A DNA stretch of 64,000 bases from contig SADC01001036.1 in NCBI GenBank assembly GCA_004194705.1, forward strand, positions 186,001 to 250,000, given 5' to 3'. The position numbers and the translations under genes are program-made. This DNA comes from Ditylenchus dipsaci. Lineage: Eukaryota; Nematoda; Chromadorea; Rhabditida; Anguinidae. The notes beneath the pieces were generated by a model that was given only the letters and a program-made list of their open reading frames with translations, did not search any database and was not told the DNA's origin. Of the stretch, positions 25,171 through 37,400 are shown piece after piece; position 1 is the first letter of the stretch, and each line of letters opens with the position of its first letter.

Positions 25171-25467
25171 TAGGTGGAGGCTCAAATAGCACGTTGTTGA
25201 CTTGTGTAACATTAAATAGGCATTATAATATTTTTGCTGTGACCAATTTTTAAAATTATATATTTTTTGTTTAAAGTTCTTTCCGAGACGTATCCGATTT
25301 GAACTGTTTCATTCAAAACAGTTTTTTTTAATCGATTTTAAAAGTCTCAAAGTGGTATGCTGATGATGGTTTTAAAGGACGGATATCAGGTTGGATTTGA
25401 ATTGACCTGGTGCGCGCTTTTCGAAATACTCCCATCGGGTGCGGGAATACGTTAATTTTAAGTAATT

Positions 25468-26388
25468 CCGGGTGTCCCAAAAATACCCGACGTATTTTTA
25501 AACGGCTTTTTCAAGATGATTCTTGCATCCAAAAATTATTTCAATGATATCATTTTGTAGCTCTTTCCTTCATATTTTGAATGGTATATTGGGTTGGTCA
25601 AAAATTATCCGGGATATTTTATTAAGACTTATATTTTATCAATGTTACAATCATATCTATTCTCTTTTCATACCATTTTTTAGCTCTGCATCTCCTCTTT
25701 CAAATGGCATATTAATCTTAGCTTGATTATTTTGGATAAGTCGCCATTTGGCTCCAACACTTGTCAGGTCATTTGAGAAATTGACCAGCGTTTTCATCAC
25801 TTTAACTGGTCAAAATTTTAATTCTGGATTTTACGATCTAGCAACATCTTACAATTAAGTTGTAACGCAGCTCAAGAGCTACAAAACCCATATTACAGAA
25901 TGATTTTTGAAGATCTAAGTGTTTAGATATGGCTTTTTGGAAAAAATAGATTTTCTGAAAAAATGGCCAAAATCCAAGTTATTCCAATTTTTTCAGATTT
26001 CTTGCATTTTTTCAGAAAGTCTATTTTTTCCAAAAAGCCATATATCAACACTTAGATTTCCAAAAATTATTCTGTAAAGTGGATTTTGTAGCTCTTGAGC
26101 TGCGCTTTTTGTTTCTCTTGTTGGCTCTTGTTTTGCTGTAGCCTTGAATTTCCAATTAAAATTTTGATCAGTTGAAGTGATAAAAAATGCCTATCAACAT
26201 CCTGAAATGACCTCACATGTGTTTGTAGTCAAATAATGGCTTTTCTAAAATATTCTAATGAAACTTTATATACCATTCAAAAGAGGAAGGAAAGAGCTAC
26301 AAAATTATATCAATGAAATAATTTTTGGATGCAAGAATCATCTTAAAAAGTCGTTTAAAAATCCGTTGGGTATTTTTGGGACACCCGG
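25468..26388. mobile_element. Foldback with CCGGGTGTCCCAAAAATACCC ends
   Basis: Left end CCGGGTGTCCCAAAAATACC, right end GGTATTTTTGGGACACCCGG, with arms of at least 300 bp that mirror each other around 25980 (CAAAAAGCCATAT words). The ends match the GGGTGTCCCA family; the right side is followed by TA. Confidence 0.8.
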
Positions 26389-26645
26389 TATATTGCATGG
26401 ATTATGGCCAATTAGCCACCCACTTTTTGATGATTTTAAATAAAATTGCCTATTAATTTGTAGATTTTTTTCGATGTTATGACCTTGTTTCAAATCAGAT
26501 TTGTCTGAAATTAATTCTTGTATATAATCATCTATTTTAAGAGAGCTTTGATTGAGCGCAATTATATTGGCTCGCCTAGGCCGCTCTACTCCATTACAAT
26601 CATCATCAGTAGTTATTGGATTTGTGGGTAGCCATCACCCTAAAG

Positions 26646-26787
26646 CTTATCCCCCTGCCTCCCTCTCCAACGATCTCAGCCTTTGCAACTGTTGCAAGAG
26701 AATAGCAGAAGAATTGATTGCGCTCTAATCACTGCTGCTACCAACAAACCATCCGGGTTCTCCACCTCTAACTCTTATCAGGCCAAT
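26646..26787 (+). CDS. Possible 5' exon of the Argonaute gene
   Basis: An open stretch ending in a good donor (GCCAAT|GTAGGTG at 26787) and rich in Gln, Ser, Asn and Thr (SGFSTSNSYQAN), the composition expected at an Argonaute N-terminus. It ends in phase 0, which fits the first confident Argonaute exon at 31438. The upstream boundary is not fixed and no start codon was found. The join would span 4.6 kb of repeats. This is inference only. Confidence 0.25.
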
Positions 26788-28139
26788 GTAGGTGTTTTTT
26801 CATATATAAAGTTTGTAATAAAAAATCAGCAAAATTTTTATTAGTAATAAGTAATTGCTGAAACAATTGAAAAATTGGTCGGCACCTAAGTGGGGTCAAA
26901 CCTATGCGATAGTCCCTTTACAGTTAAGTCTAGATTTGAGATATATTGAAACTCTCAATATAACACCCCCTCAAGTTCGTCCCCACCTAGATCCGACATT
27001 TTTTTTATCTCAACTTTGAAAACTATTGGACAAAGCTTTTTTTTGCTACCAAAAAGACTTTTTTCTGCTGCGAATATTGCTGCTGCAAAAAGACTTTTTT
27101 TGCTGCAAAAAATATTTTTTAAAAGTCTTTTTGCAACAAAAATATTTGCAGCAGGAAAAAGTCTTATTGGTAGCAGAAAAAAGCTTTGGCCAAAACTATT
27201 TCAGAATTTAATTAGTCGGACTAATGAAAAAATCGTAATGATTCGGATTTTGCCGGTCGTTTTGTGAGTGGTAAAAGTTTTATCGTAAAGAACTGCACCT
27301 TCTTTAAAAAAAGGGAGTCGAGTTCTCGAGACTCGCGGGGTTCTCTTGCCATTCACAAAAGCAACCGGCTAAATCGGAACCCTATGATTTTTCTGAGTGC
27401 ACTGACGAATCAGACCCGGCAAAAGGTTTTAAAAATTGAGGTAAAAAAGTGACGGACCCTAGGAGGGGACAAACTTGTGGGGATGGTCGTATATCGAGAC
27501 TCTATTGTACCAGGATTACGAGTTTCCTGAAATTCGCATGCGGTTTATTTGACGTGTAATTTTTACTCATAAGCCATATTTATTTTTCAAGAAAAACTCC
27601 AATAAACAAGAAAACTTTGTTTAATTTCAGCACAAAAACACTAATCCTTGGCATTTTGTTTGCCACACTTTTTTTGCACTAGGACACGTGATTTCAAAAT
27701 GCGTTTGCGCCAAAAAGGCAAAATTTATCTGCCTAATTGATGCCTATAGATTTGGACTACAAACAGATGCTGAAAATAGAAATTAGGCATTAATACTCCA
27801 TTATTTTTGCAGATCTGTTTTATTTGAGCCAAGTAATAGTACTCAACAAGGAAGTGTGTGTGTTCCTTTATCTACCTGAGCTGCTTCCAGGTCTTTCAAC
27901 CTCGCTTAACTCCTCCACTTCCAAGGCGCTTTCATCATTGACAGGAACACTTCTTGTTCTTGACCCTCAATAAGAACACATTGCTGTGTTTGTCGCCATC
28001 TGTGATCCAATTTCCCTACCATCAAATCTGACTCTCTTTAGTAGGTTACCGTATAAACTCTTTTAATTTATTTTACCCCGCAAAATTGGCCACATTTCTT
28101 GACGAATATTAGTTACCAACCTTTTTGACCTCTTTTTGA

Positions 28140-28760
28140 ATTTTTTTAAAGGAAGGGTGCATGTTGCGTGGGATTTTTGAACACTGTTTTTTGTTTTCTT
28201 AGCTGCATCTTTTATTGATAATGGCTCATCTGTTAATACATCCATTGGCCAACTTTTCACGCAGAATCAGAAAATGTTATCAGAATCAAAATATCTTTCG
28301 AAAAATCTTACGAAAAACATAAAAATTGACCAGATAATTCATGCCGTATTTCCCTCACGTACCTCTTTAAGGTCCTTGTGATATGGCTTCTCGTTTTGGT
28401 TTACTTTCTAGTTGTTAAGCAACATACCACGCAGAATGTAACTTATTTTTTTGCTACCGTCTCAGCGGTAAGTTGCCCACCCGCTGTCCAGCAAAGCGGC
28501 GAAAACCCCAATGACAAGAACACGATTTCGAATAGGAAAAGTATGTGAGGGAAATACGGCATAAATGGTTTGGTCAACTTTTATGTTTTTTATGAAATTT
28601 TTCGCAAGATAGTTTGATCCTAATAACATTTTCGGATTCTGCGTAAAAAGTCGACCAAGGATGTATTAACATATGAGCCATTATGAGTAACAGATGCGGT
28701 TAAGAAAACAAAACAACAACAGTCAAAAATCCCACGCAACGTGCACCCTCCCTTTAAAGG
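28140..28760. repeat. Foldback with inner CCGTATTTCCCTCA MITE-like centre
   Basis: The left arm (28150-28340) has AAAGGAAGGGTGCATGTTGC and the right arm (28565-28755) GCAACGTGCACCCTCCCTTT. Between them ATGCCGTATTTCCCTCACGT (28341) mirrors GTGAGGGAAATACGGCAT (28545), an end that resembles the CCGTATTTC MITE family. Confidence 0.75.
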
Positions 28761-29069
28761 GGTATGCCAGCGCGTTACACTACAATTAAGGCGGGAACCA
28801 GCGATTTATTCTTCTTCTTTTGGCTATTTTCTATCGACCTTTCCTAACGCGCATAAAAATAGCTTCCAACGTTTTTTAAAATGGTCGTGTGTTCGATTAC
28901 CACTAAAGCCGGGGAGCTTTTCTAAAGCCCCTTTTTTAAATCGTGACGAGTAGTTTTGTATTGTAAATCTCAGCTAAATTTTGATTGGTCACTTTCAACA
29001 TCTTGCTGTAAAGAAAATTTTGAAAAAAATAAAATGCCACGAATATTTTTATGAACAGGGGTGGTAGTA

Positions 29070-31235
29070 ACAATCAAAAAATCCGCGGATATTTATCCGC
29101 GGATACGGATAAATATCTGCGGATAAAATCCGTAGTAACAATCAAATATCCGCGGATAAAATCCGTGGATTTATCCGTATCTGCGGATGAATATCCGCGG
29201 ATATTTATCCACGGATAAAATCCGTAGTAACAATAAAATATCCACGGATATTTATCCGTATCCGCGGATATTATCCTCAGCCTGGTCGGGGGCAGGATAA
29301 ATCCGCGGATAAAAATATTTTTTATGCATTTTAAAATCGATTACTATCCAAAAACACTTGAATACGTTTGAATAGGTGTACTATACTACTAAAAAAAAGT
29401 TTTGTTTAAAAAGCAGTCTCTTAGTCGTACTTTTGCTGCATGAAATTTCTTTTTCAAAAATTTTTAAAAATAATTTTTTTATCGTTTTAGCACAGAGAAA
29501 ACGCTTAGCAATCATTAAAACAGTATTCCGAAATTAAATCTGAATCAGACAGTTATACTCTGGATTTTACATAAAACTTTGAAAAAGAACTTCTGCGATT
29601 TCTAAGTGTACAATTTTTTTTTGAGAAAAGTACTTTTTCCATCCCTGTGTTAAGGCGCGTCTCCAATGAGTGCAATGTAGAGTGCGATGTAAATTGCGAA
29701 AAATGGCTGTAGATTTTTTAATCGGCCGAACTTTTTTTTTCTGTTGTTACCATTTTGTAGCTGAGATGCAGGGCTACGCAATAAAAAAAATTTCAGCCAC
29801 ATATCGCTGAATTTTTTTTTGATAAAAATGCATTTATTTGCACTCTACATCGCACTCATTTAGTGAGAGTGCAAAAAACGCCTTTTTATCAAGACTTTTT
29901 CAGCGATATGTGGCTGGAAAAAATTTTTTTTGTAGCCCTGAATCTCAGCTACAAAATGGTACCAACAGAAAAGAAAGTTCGGTCAATAAAAAAATCTACA
30001 GCCGTTCCCGACTAAACAAATCGAAAAAAATCGCTCACTCATTGGGGACTTAGCTTTAGACTTATTGTAGAAATTATTAAATTTTTTGACAGATTTAAGA
30101 GAATACTTGTGCAAAATTATTCAAAAACATGGTGCGAAAAAGATTTATGCAATATTTTTCGACTGATTTTGTGAAATAACTCGTAAATAAATATGAATCA
30201 ATCATTTTCCTGCTTTAAGGGGAACATTAAAAATAGGGACGGTACTTTTTTCTGCCCCCAAATTACTTTTTTCTGCCCCCAAATTTTCAAAAAATGCCCC
30301 CAAATTTTTCTCTCTCATCGTTTTTAGTCATAATTTCGCGGGAATTTAAATTTTTCAGTCAAAAAGTAACTTGGATTGGTCAGAATCCCGCTCCGGAATG
30401 GCCAGAAGCCCCTGAAAATTGGTTTTTTGGGGGTTTGCTAAAGGGGGAGTAAACTTTTTGCGAAAATTCGATTGGGCGAATCAGATTTCGGGTCCGATCG
30501 GCTGAATCGCTCAGAATTTCACCCTGAACCATTCTCAACCATCTTAAAACGCCCTAAACCATCCCAAACTGCTCCAGACCAGTATCTAACTACCCTAAAT
30601 CAGTGCTTAGGGCGGTTTAAGATAGTTGAGAATGGTTCAGGGTGAAATTCTGAGCGATTCAGCCGATCGGACCCGAAATCTGATTCGCCCAATCGAATTT
30701 TCGCAAAAAGTTTACTCCCCCTTTAGTAAACCCCAAAAAACCAATTTGCAGGGGCTTCTGGCCATTCCGGAGCGGGATTCTGACCAATCCAAGTTACTTT
30801 TTGACTGAAAAATTTAAATTCCCGCGAAATTTTGACTAAAAACGATGAGAGAGAAAAATTTGGGGGGCATTTTTTGAAAATTTGGGGGCAGAAAAAAGTA
30901 ATTTGGGGGCAGAAAAAAGTAATTTGGGGGTAGAAAAAAGTAATTTGGGGGCAGAAAGAAGTAATTTGGGGGCAGCAAAAAGTACCGTCCTTAAAAAATA
31001 GTAGTTGGGTTTTTTTACGTTTAGTGGAAATAACCATGCTCATATTTATTCGCAGATTTTATCCACGGATAAATCCGTGGATATATCCGCGGATTTATCC
31101 TTAGCTGCGGATAAATCCGCGGATTTTATCCGTATCCGTGGATATTTCTATCCGTGATTGTTACTACGGGTTTTTATCCGCGGATATTTCTATCCACGGA
31201 TTTTATCCGTATCCGCGGATTTTATCCGTTGATCG
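29070..31235. repeat. Nested foldback: TATCCGCGGATA arms enclosing two others
   Basis: The outer arms (29070-29310 and 31050-31235) are tandem copies of ATCCGCGGATAAATATCC. Inside are a hairpin at 29650-30015 (TGCAATGTAGAGTGCGATGT against CACTCTACATCGCACTCA, and GTAGCCCTGAATCTCAGCTA) and, beside it, the foldback 30237-31000. Confidence 0.8.
30237..31000. repeat. Foldback with GGAGTAAACTTTTTG core and TTTGGGGGCAGAAAAAAGTAA arms
   Basis: Core words shared with 5293-6100: CTCCGGAATGGCCAGAAG, GGGGGAGTAAACTTTTTGCG, CAGATTTCGGGTCCGATCGG. The outer tandem units here are TTTGGGGGCAGAAAAAAGTA, unlike those of the other copies. Confidence 0.88.
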
Positions 31236-31437
31236 TTACTACCACCTCAGATTTCGAAACTCATATGCTTGCCGTGAAGAAATTTTAAATAAGAAAACAA
31301 CTTTCTATTTTCAGTTCTTCCTCATACTACTGCCGTTTATTCTTTGTTGCTCTTCCGGTGGATCGTTGCTTGAGTTCTGTTGTTGATATATATACCAACA
31401 GCAGCTCATTGCAACGAAAAACCTTTGATCAAGACAG

Positions 31438-34400
31438 CCAGTCACAATTGACAATCCAGCCTCTCAACAAGGCGGTGCTGCGCCAGCGCCATCTCAGCAA
31501 CAAACTAATCCTCAGGTAACCACAGCTTCTCAGCAACAACAGCAACAAATGGCCGCTCTTGACCAACAGGCTGTTATTAATATACTTGGTGGGTAATTAT
31601 GATTGAAAACCTAAAATTTGGGCCTAAGCCGGTTTTATGATCTATATGAAATATGCAACCAATTATTTCTATTTTGTAGAAGCTCTGACGGTTCAAGAAG
31701 GCAGTGGGATGCCCTCCTTCGTGCCCCAACTAGGTGGTCTACTTGGTCCTCCTCAACTGGGTCCTGGATCTCAGTACCCTCTAGGGCCAGGAGGAATGCC
31801 AATGAGCAGTGGTCAATCACCTTTTCTCAACCTCCTCTCCAGGTATTGATTTTTTGGCGTGGCAAAAATTACGCGCGTAAAAACTTCAATTTTCGACGTT
31901 TCTGTTAGGTTAAAACCAAATTTGACAACAGATTTGTGTTCAGCGTGATCGATTTGCTGTTTAAAATTGAAACTCATGGTGAAATTTAAAATATTAAATT
32001 TTTTCAAATGTTGTTGTCTTGAAAGGAAATTTGAATTTAGACAGTGATTTGATTTTGGAAAAGGTTAATATGTAAATCGACCATGCTAAAGATGGTTCCG
32101 GTTCCAGAATTAGGTTTTTGCCTAGTAGGGACATTAAAATTGAAAATTCCACGGAACTTTTTTTATTATCTCAACAACTAAGTAATCTAAACACCTTTTT
32201 TGCAGTACCAAGATAGCAGCTACTTCATGTCTCAGATGATGCAGTCAACTGCATCCCAATCTAATCCTCTCCAGATGCCTATGATGGGCCAGATGGGCAT
32301 GGGAGGCGGTAGGAGTGGTAGTGGAGGAGGAAATGGCTCATCCAGTATGTATGCTGGCTCTGACCGATCTGGTAGGTGGTTTTTTGCTAATACAACTTCT
32401 GCAGCACATAGTTTTTTTCAAGTTGGAGCGCCCACTTCAGCCAGTGCTGTCGATCCATCTGCCGGAAGTAGTGGAATGCCGTCCTCAATGACCTCAAGCA
32501 CACAACTGCCTCCAGGTGCCCCACCAGGCGCTATTATGCCTGCCAATATGCCTGGTCCACCTGCTTTGCCCCAATTCCAGTGTCCCAAACGCCCAAATCA
32601 TGGTATCGAGGGTAGAGCTATTGTGCTGCGAGCCAACCACTTCAAAGTGACCATCCCTGGCGGCACTATTCACTACTACAACATTGATATTCAACCCGAC
32701 AAATGTCCTAGAAAAGTCAATAGGTAGGCATTTAAAATGAGTTTTTCTCAAAGATAACTTTTGTGGTTCAGAGAGATAGTCAACACCATGGTAGAGTCGT
32801 TTGGCAAGATATTTAGCAACTGCCGCCCTGTTTATGATGGCAAAAAGAGTATGTATACCAGGGATGGACTGCCCATAGGAAGAGAGCGTGTGGAGGTCGA
32901 AGTGGTCATGCCTGGAGATTCTTCGATGGATCGCAAATTCAAAGTGGCCATCAAACTGGTCAATATGGTGAGTGCAGCTGGATTTAGAAATGACGAAGAG
33001 GTTAAACGAAACCAAAAACAAACTTATATTTCACTAAATATCTGAGAACTATAGGTACTTTGCGGGCTACATTTTTGGAGTCCAGAACTTTAGGGTTGAA
33101 AGCTTTGAAGGTTGCTGAAATTGAAAGTTTGGGGATCTGTTTAAATACAATTATCTTTTCGTTTTACTTATTCAGGAGTGTTTTAGAGGAAGGCCCCTTA
33201 ATTATAAAGGAACGTCTCCTAATTTTAGATTCTTGATATTATTAGCTTTCCAACGAAGGATCAACAAATTCATACCGTACTTATACTTTTGAGAGAAAAA
33301 CCAAAACCACTAAAAAGCCAAAAACGTTCTAGAACAGAACGATGATTGACAAATAACAATTTTTTTGTAATTAACAATGTTTTTGTTGCAGGTATCTCTC
33401 TCCAAGCTAGAAGATGCAATGCTTGGAAGAGTGAGTTTTCCTCAGATTTGTGTCATGACTCATGAGTAAAGACCAAAAAACTATATTTTTTCTTCAGATT
33501 CGCCCAGTTCCCTCTGAATCAGTGCAGGCTATGGATGTTATTCTTCGTCACTTACCGTTAGTTTCGCAAATAAACTTTCTAAAATTCATCTTTGACGATG
33601 TTTTTAATCATTTCTTCTTGTAGAGCATGCGTTATACTCCAGTTGGTCGCTCATTCTTCTCGTCTCCAACTGCAGCTTTGGGAACCCATCATGCAGGGTA
33701 ATGCAACCACTTTATGATCTATCATGTAATTTATAATTTGTTACTTTTCAGCCCTGCTCCTGGAGCTTATCATGCTGCTGACAGCAAATTAGGTGGAGGT
33801 CGCGAGGTTTGGTTCGGCTTTCATCAAAGCGTCCGTCCAAGTCAGTGGAAAATGATGTTGAACATCGATGTCTCTGCCACTGCTTTCTACCGCAAAATGC
33901 CTGTGATTGATTTCATAGCAGAGGTGCTAGAATTGCCCGTCCAAGGTAGCTATTGAATAGTACTTATCCATCAAGAAGACTAATATAAACTTGTTTTAGC
34001 ACTCAGTGACCGCAGAACCCTGACTGATGCCCAGAGAGTCAAATTCACCAAGGAGATTCGAGGCCTAAAAATGTAAGATAGTTGACTCTTTCAATTGAAG
34101 TAATCTGGTTGATTTTTAGTGAAATCACTCACTGTGGAGCTATGCGACGTAAATATCGCGTGTGCAATGTTACTCGTCGTCCTGCACAAACTCAAACGTG
34201 AGTTTTCGACATTTTTTAATTAATTTTAAGACGTTGGATGTCATGGAAGGGGGTTCATTCAATGAGTTTGTAAATTTATCCCTCAAGGACCCAGCCTTAG
34301 GAGCCCGGTTACATAGGGTCCATTCCTTACTTACCGCGTGTATTTGACCGATCTTCAGGGTTTGTGTCTATAGAGTTGACTGTACTACTCTCTATGACCA

Positions 34401-37400
34401 TGCTTCACATTAAATAAATTGTCTCTATGAGCTCACTGGATCAAAAACTCCGCTGTATCGAAATATTTCAGTTTCCCATTGCAGTTGGAAAGTGGGCAGA
34501 CAATTGAGTGTACTGTGGCCAAATACTTCTTCGATAAGTACCGCATCCAGCTTAAATATCCCCACTTGCCATGTCTTCAAGTGGGACAAGAGCAAAAACA
34601 CACGTTAGCTATTTCATGTTTTTGAATTTATAAAACCTAAAATTTCTAATTATTATAGATATTTGCCACCCGAGGTTTGTGAAATAGTGTCTGGACAGCG
34701 GTGCATCAAGAAGCTTACCGATACTCAAACTTCTACTATGATTAAGGTATGGTTTGCCATTCCTATCAAAAGTATTCGACAAAATCTGTCTCCAATGTTT
34801 CAGGCCACTGCTCGTTCAGCTCCAGAGCGTGAAAAGGAGATCTCAGCACTAGTGCGAAGAGCCGAATTCACCAATGGTTGGTTTGTTAAACGTTGGATTC
34901 TGTAAAATTATCACTATTTTTTTATATTTTAGATCCATTTGCTCACGAGTTCGGCATCTCCATCACACCAACCATGACTGAAGTTAAAGGGCGAGTACTC
35001 AGTGCTCCCAAACTGCAGTATGGTGGTCGAACCAAGGCAACGGCTATGCCAAACCAAGGTAACTCTTAACAGTCAATTATTTTAAGCGTTTTCACATCAG
35101 TTTTATTGGTATTCAGGTGTGTGGGACATGCGTGGAAAACAATTCCATACCGGAATTGAGGTGAAGATTTGGGCCATCGCTTGCTTCGCACAACAGCAAC
35201 ATGTCAAGGAGAATGACTTGAGGTAAATTACTTTTGTCAGCATCCAAAATTATTGCAGTCAAATTTTGCCGTTTTCAGAAACTTCACTACTCAACTTCAA
35301 CGAATCTCTTCAGATGCGGGCATGCCAATTCTCGGTCAGCCATGCTTCTGCAAATATGCTGTTGGGGTGGACCAAGTTGAGCCAATGTTCAAGTATTTGA
35401 AGCAGAATTTCCAAGGCTTACAGTTGTGTGTGTGGTGCTACCCGGCAAAACTCCAGTCTATGGTTGGTTACTGTTCTGATATGAAGCATTATTTATGCCG
35501 ACTCCCTGAATTTCAGCGGAAGTTAAGCGTGTAGGAGATACCGTCCTGGAATCGCCACTCAATGTGTTCAAGCCAAGAATGTGATCAAAACGACGCCACA
35601 GACCCTGTCCAACCTGTGTTTAAAGATGAACGTTAAACTGGGTGGTGTCAATTCTATTCTACTTCCAACTGTGCGTCCTCGCATATTCAATGAGCCAGTT
35701 ATCTTCCTGGGCGCTGATATTACTCACCCACCGGCTGGCGATTCTAGAAAACCTTCAATTGCTGCTGTGGTGGGAAGTATGGACGCTCACCCTAGCAGAT
35801 ATGCTGCTACCGTCAGAGTCCAGCAACACAGACATGTAAGCATTTTGGTGCTGTAGTTGGTATTCCGTGGCTAAAGCACCAAACTCATAACTTTGAAAAA
35901 ACAGAAAAAAATTTCCATGGGTCTTCACCCTTCATCCTTACTGTAAAGAGAGCAGATATACATAAGCCCCTAAGAAAAGAAGGAAGAGGTGGGGGCGTAG
36001 TGTAATGGTAGCACATCAGCCCGGCAAACTGAAAGCTGCAGGTTTGATTCCTGCCACCACCATTTATCGTCTTCCTTCCTAAACTTTTCTTTACTGACGT
36101 TGCTGTCGGTAATGGTTTCTTAATTTAAAAAAAAGAGGTAAATTTTATGTAAAATTGAGGTCCTCTGCGATGAGTTCATTTCGATTTCCTGTTCATACAT
36201 ATTTTTTTAACCTAGTTTCCTTTCGGCTTTATACTTTAGATTTTTTTCTGACCCCTAATCAGAATGGTCATACAGTCGAACCTCTATATAACATAATTCA
36301 AGGGACCGCCAAAAACCTTATGTTATATAGAGGTTATGTTATATATAAAGTAGCCATCACGAAAATGAAATCAACCATCGAAAACAATAGATTCAAAAGA
36401 AAATGGTAATTTTTGATTCCTCCGTAAACAAATTTCTTATATAGACTGAATAAATCTGATTTTTAGAGAAATTAACTGATTTTTTTGAGAAATTTAATAG
36501 ATTTATGTTATATAGAAGGGCGTTTATTCGGCTAGAGCCAGAAAAAAATTTATGTTATAGGGAGTTTTATTTTATATAGAGGTAAAAGTTATGTTATATA
36601 GAGGTTCACTTTGGCTTTTTTTCAATCATACCAATCAAACTGATATCTGAGTTATGCTATATAGAGTTTTATGTTATATAGAGTATGTTATAGAGAGGTT
36701 CGACTGTAACATTTTCATCCGCAAAAAAGTTATTAAAATATGGTGTCATGGTGTAGCTAAGATTCAAAGCTACCAAATGAGCTATTGATTTAGTAGACAT
36801 TGTTCTAAAAAGTTATATAAAATAAAATGAATCTTCACCCAGACCTGTACTAGGAATCTCATAGAATTAAAGAACCATTTAATTTTATATAACTTTTCAA
36901 AAAAAGCTCTACTTAATCGATAGCTTATTTGGTATGCCTAAATATTAGCTACACCATGACATCACCTTTTAATGATTTTTCGCGGATGAAAAATTTATGG
37001 TTATTCACGAGTGAAGGGTGAGAAAAAAAAACTGTAAGCCATGTGGCCAAGGGTATTTCCAGGATGTCTCCTCTGCTTATATTTCAGATAGATGTTTATA
37101 TTCTTTGTGAAATCTTGTCCTTGTTTTCTATAACAGCCTTTTGCAGGAAATTATCAGTGATCTGACCTACATGGTGCGTGAGCTATTAATCCAATTCTAC
37201 CGCAACACTAGGTTCAAGCCCACCCGAATTGTGATCTATCGTGATGGAGTGAGCGAAGGACAATTCTTGAATGTAAGTATTGATTTCTTATTTATTCCCA
37301 AGAAATATATTCCCATTTTATTAGGTTTGCAAAGCGAACTGCGATCCATGCGTGAGGCTTGCATGATGCTCGAAAAAGGCTACCAACCTGGCATCACCTT

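Larger units (their letters stand above)
15529..26645. other. Long repeat-rich intergenic region
   Basis: Eleven kilobases without a gene I can support. It contains the MITEs, foldbacks and degenerate tandem repeats listed separately, Tc1/mariner-like ends near 16142-16779, and otherwise AT-rich sequence (21490-24900 has degenerate TTTGCCAGAATGA-type repeats at 21490-21720 and little else). The open frame at 22407-22715 (102 codons, Cys and Leu rich) matches nothing I know and is probably chance. Confidence 0.55.
26788..31437. other. Repeat-filled region upstream of Argonaute
   Basis: Either an intergenic region or a 4.6-kb first intron of Argonaute. It holds a small hairpin (27026-27192, GCTGCTGCAAAAAGAC), a foldback at 28140-28760 and a nested set at 29070-31235. 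No gene of its own seen. Confidence 0.5.

Noticed and set aside
32372..32422. Extra Argonaute coding segment read through
   Set aside because: It is open (51 nt) but has a consensus GTAGGT donor and TTTTTCAAG acceptor and is best read as an intron; retention would still keep frame.
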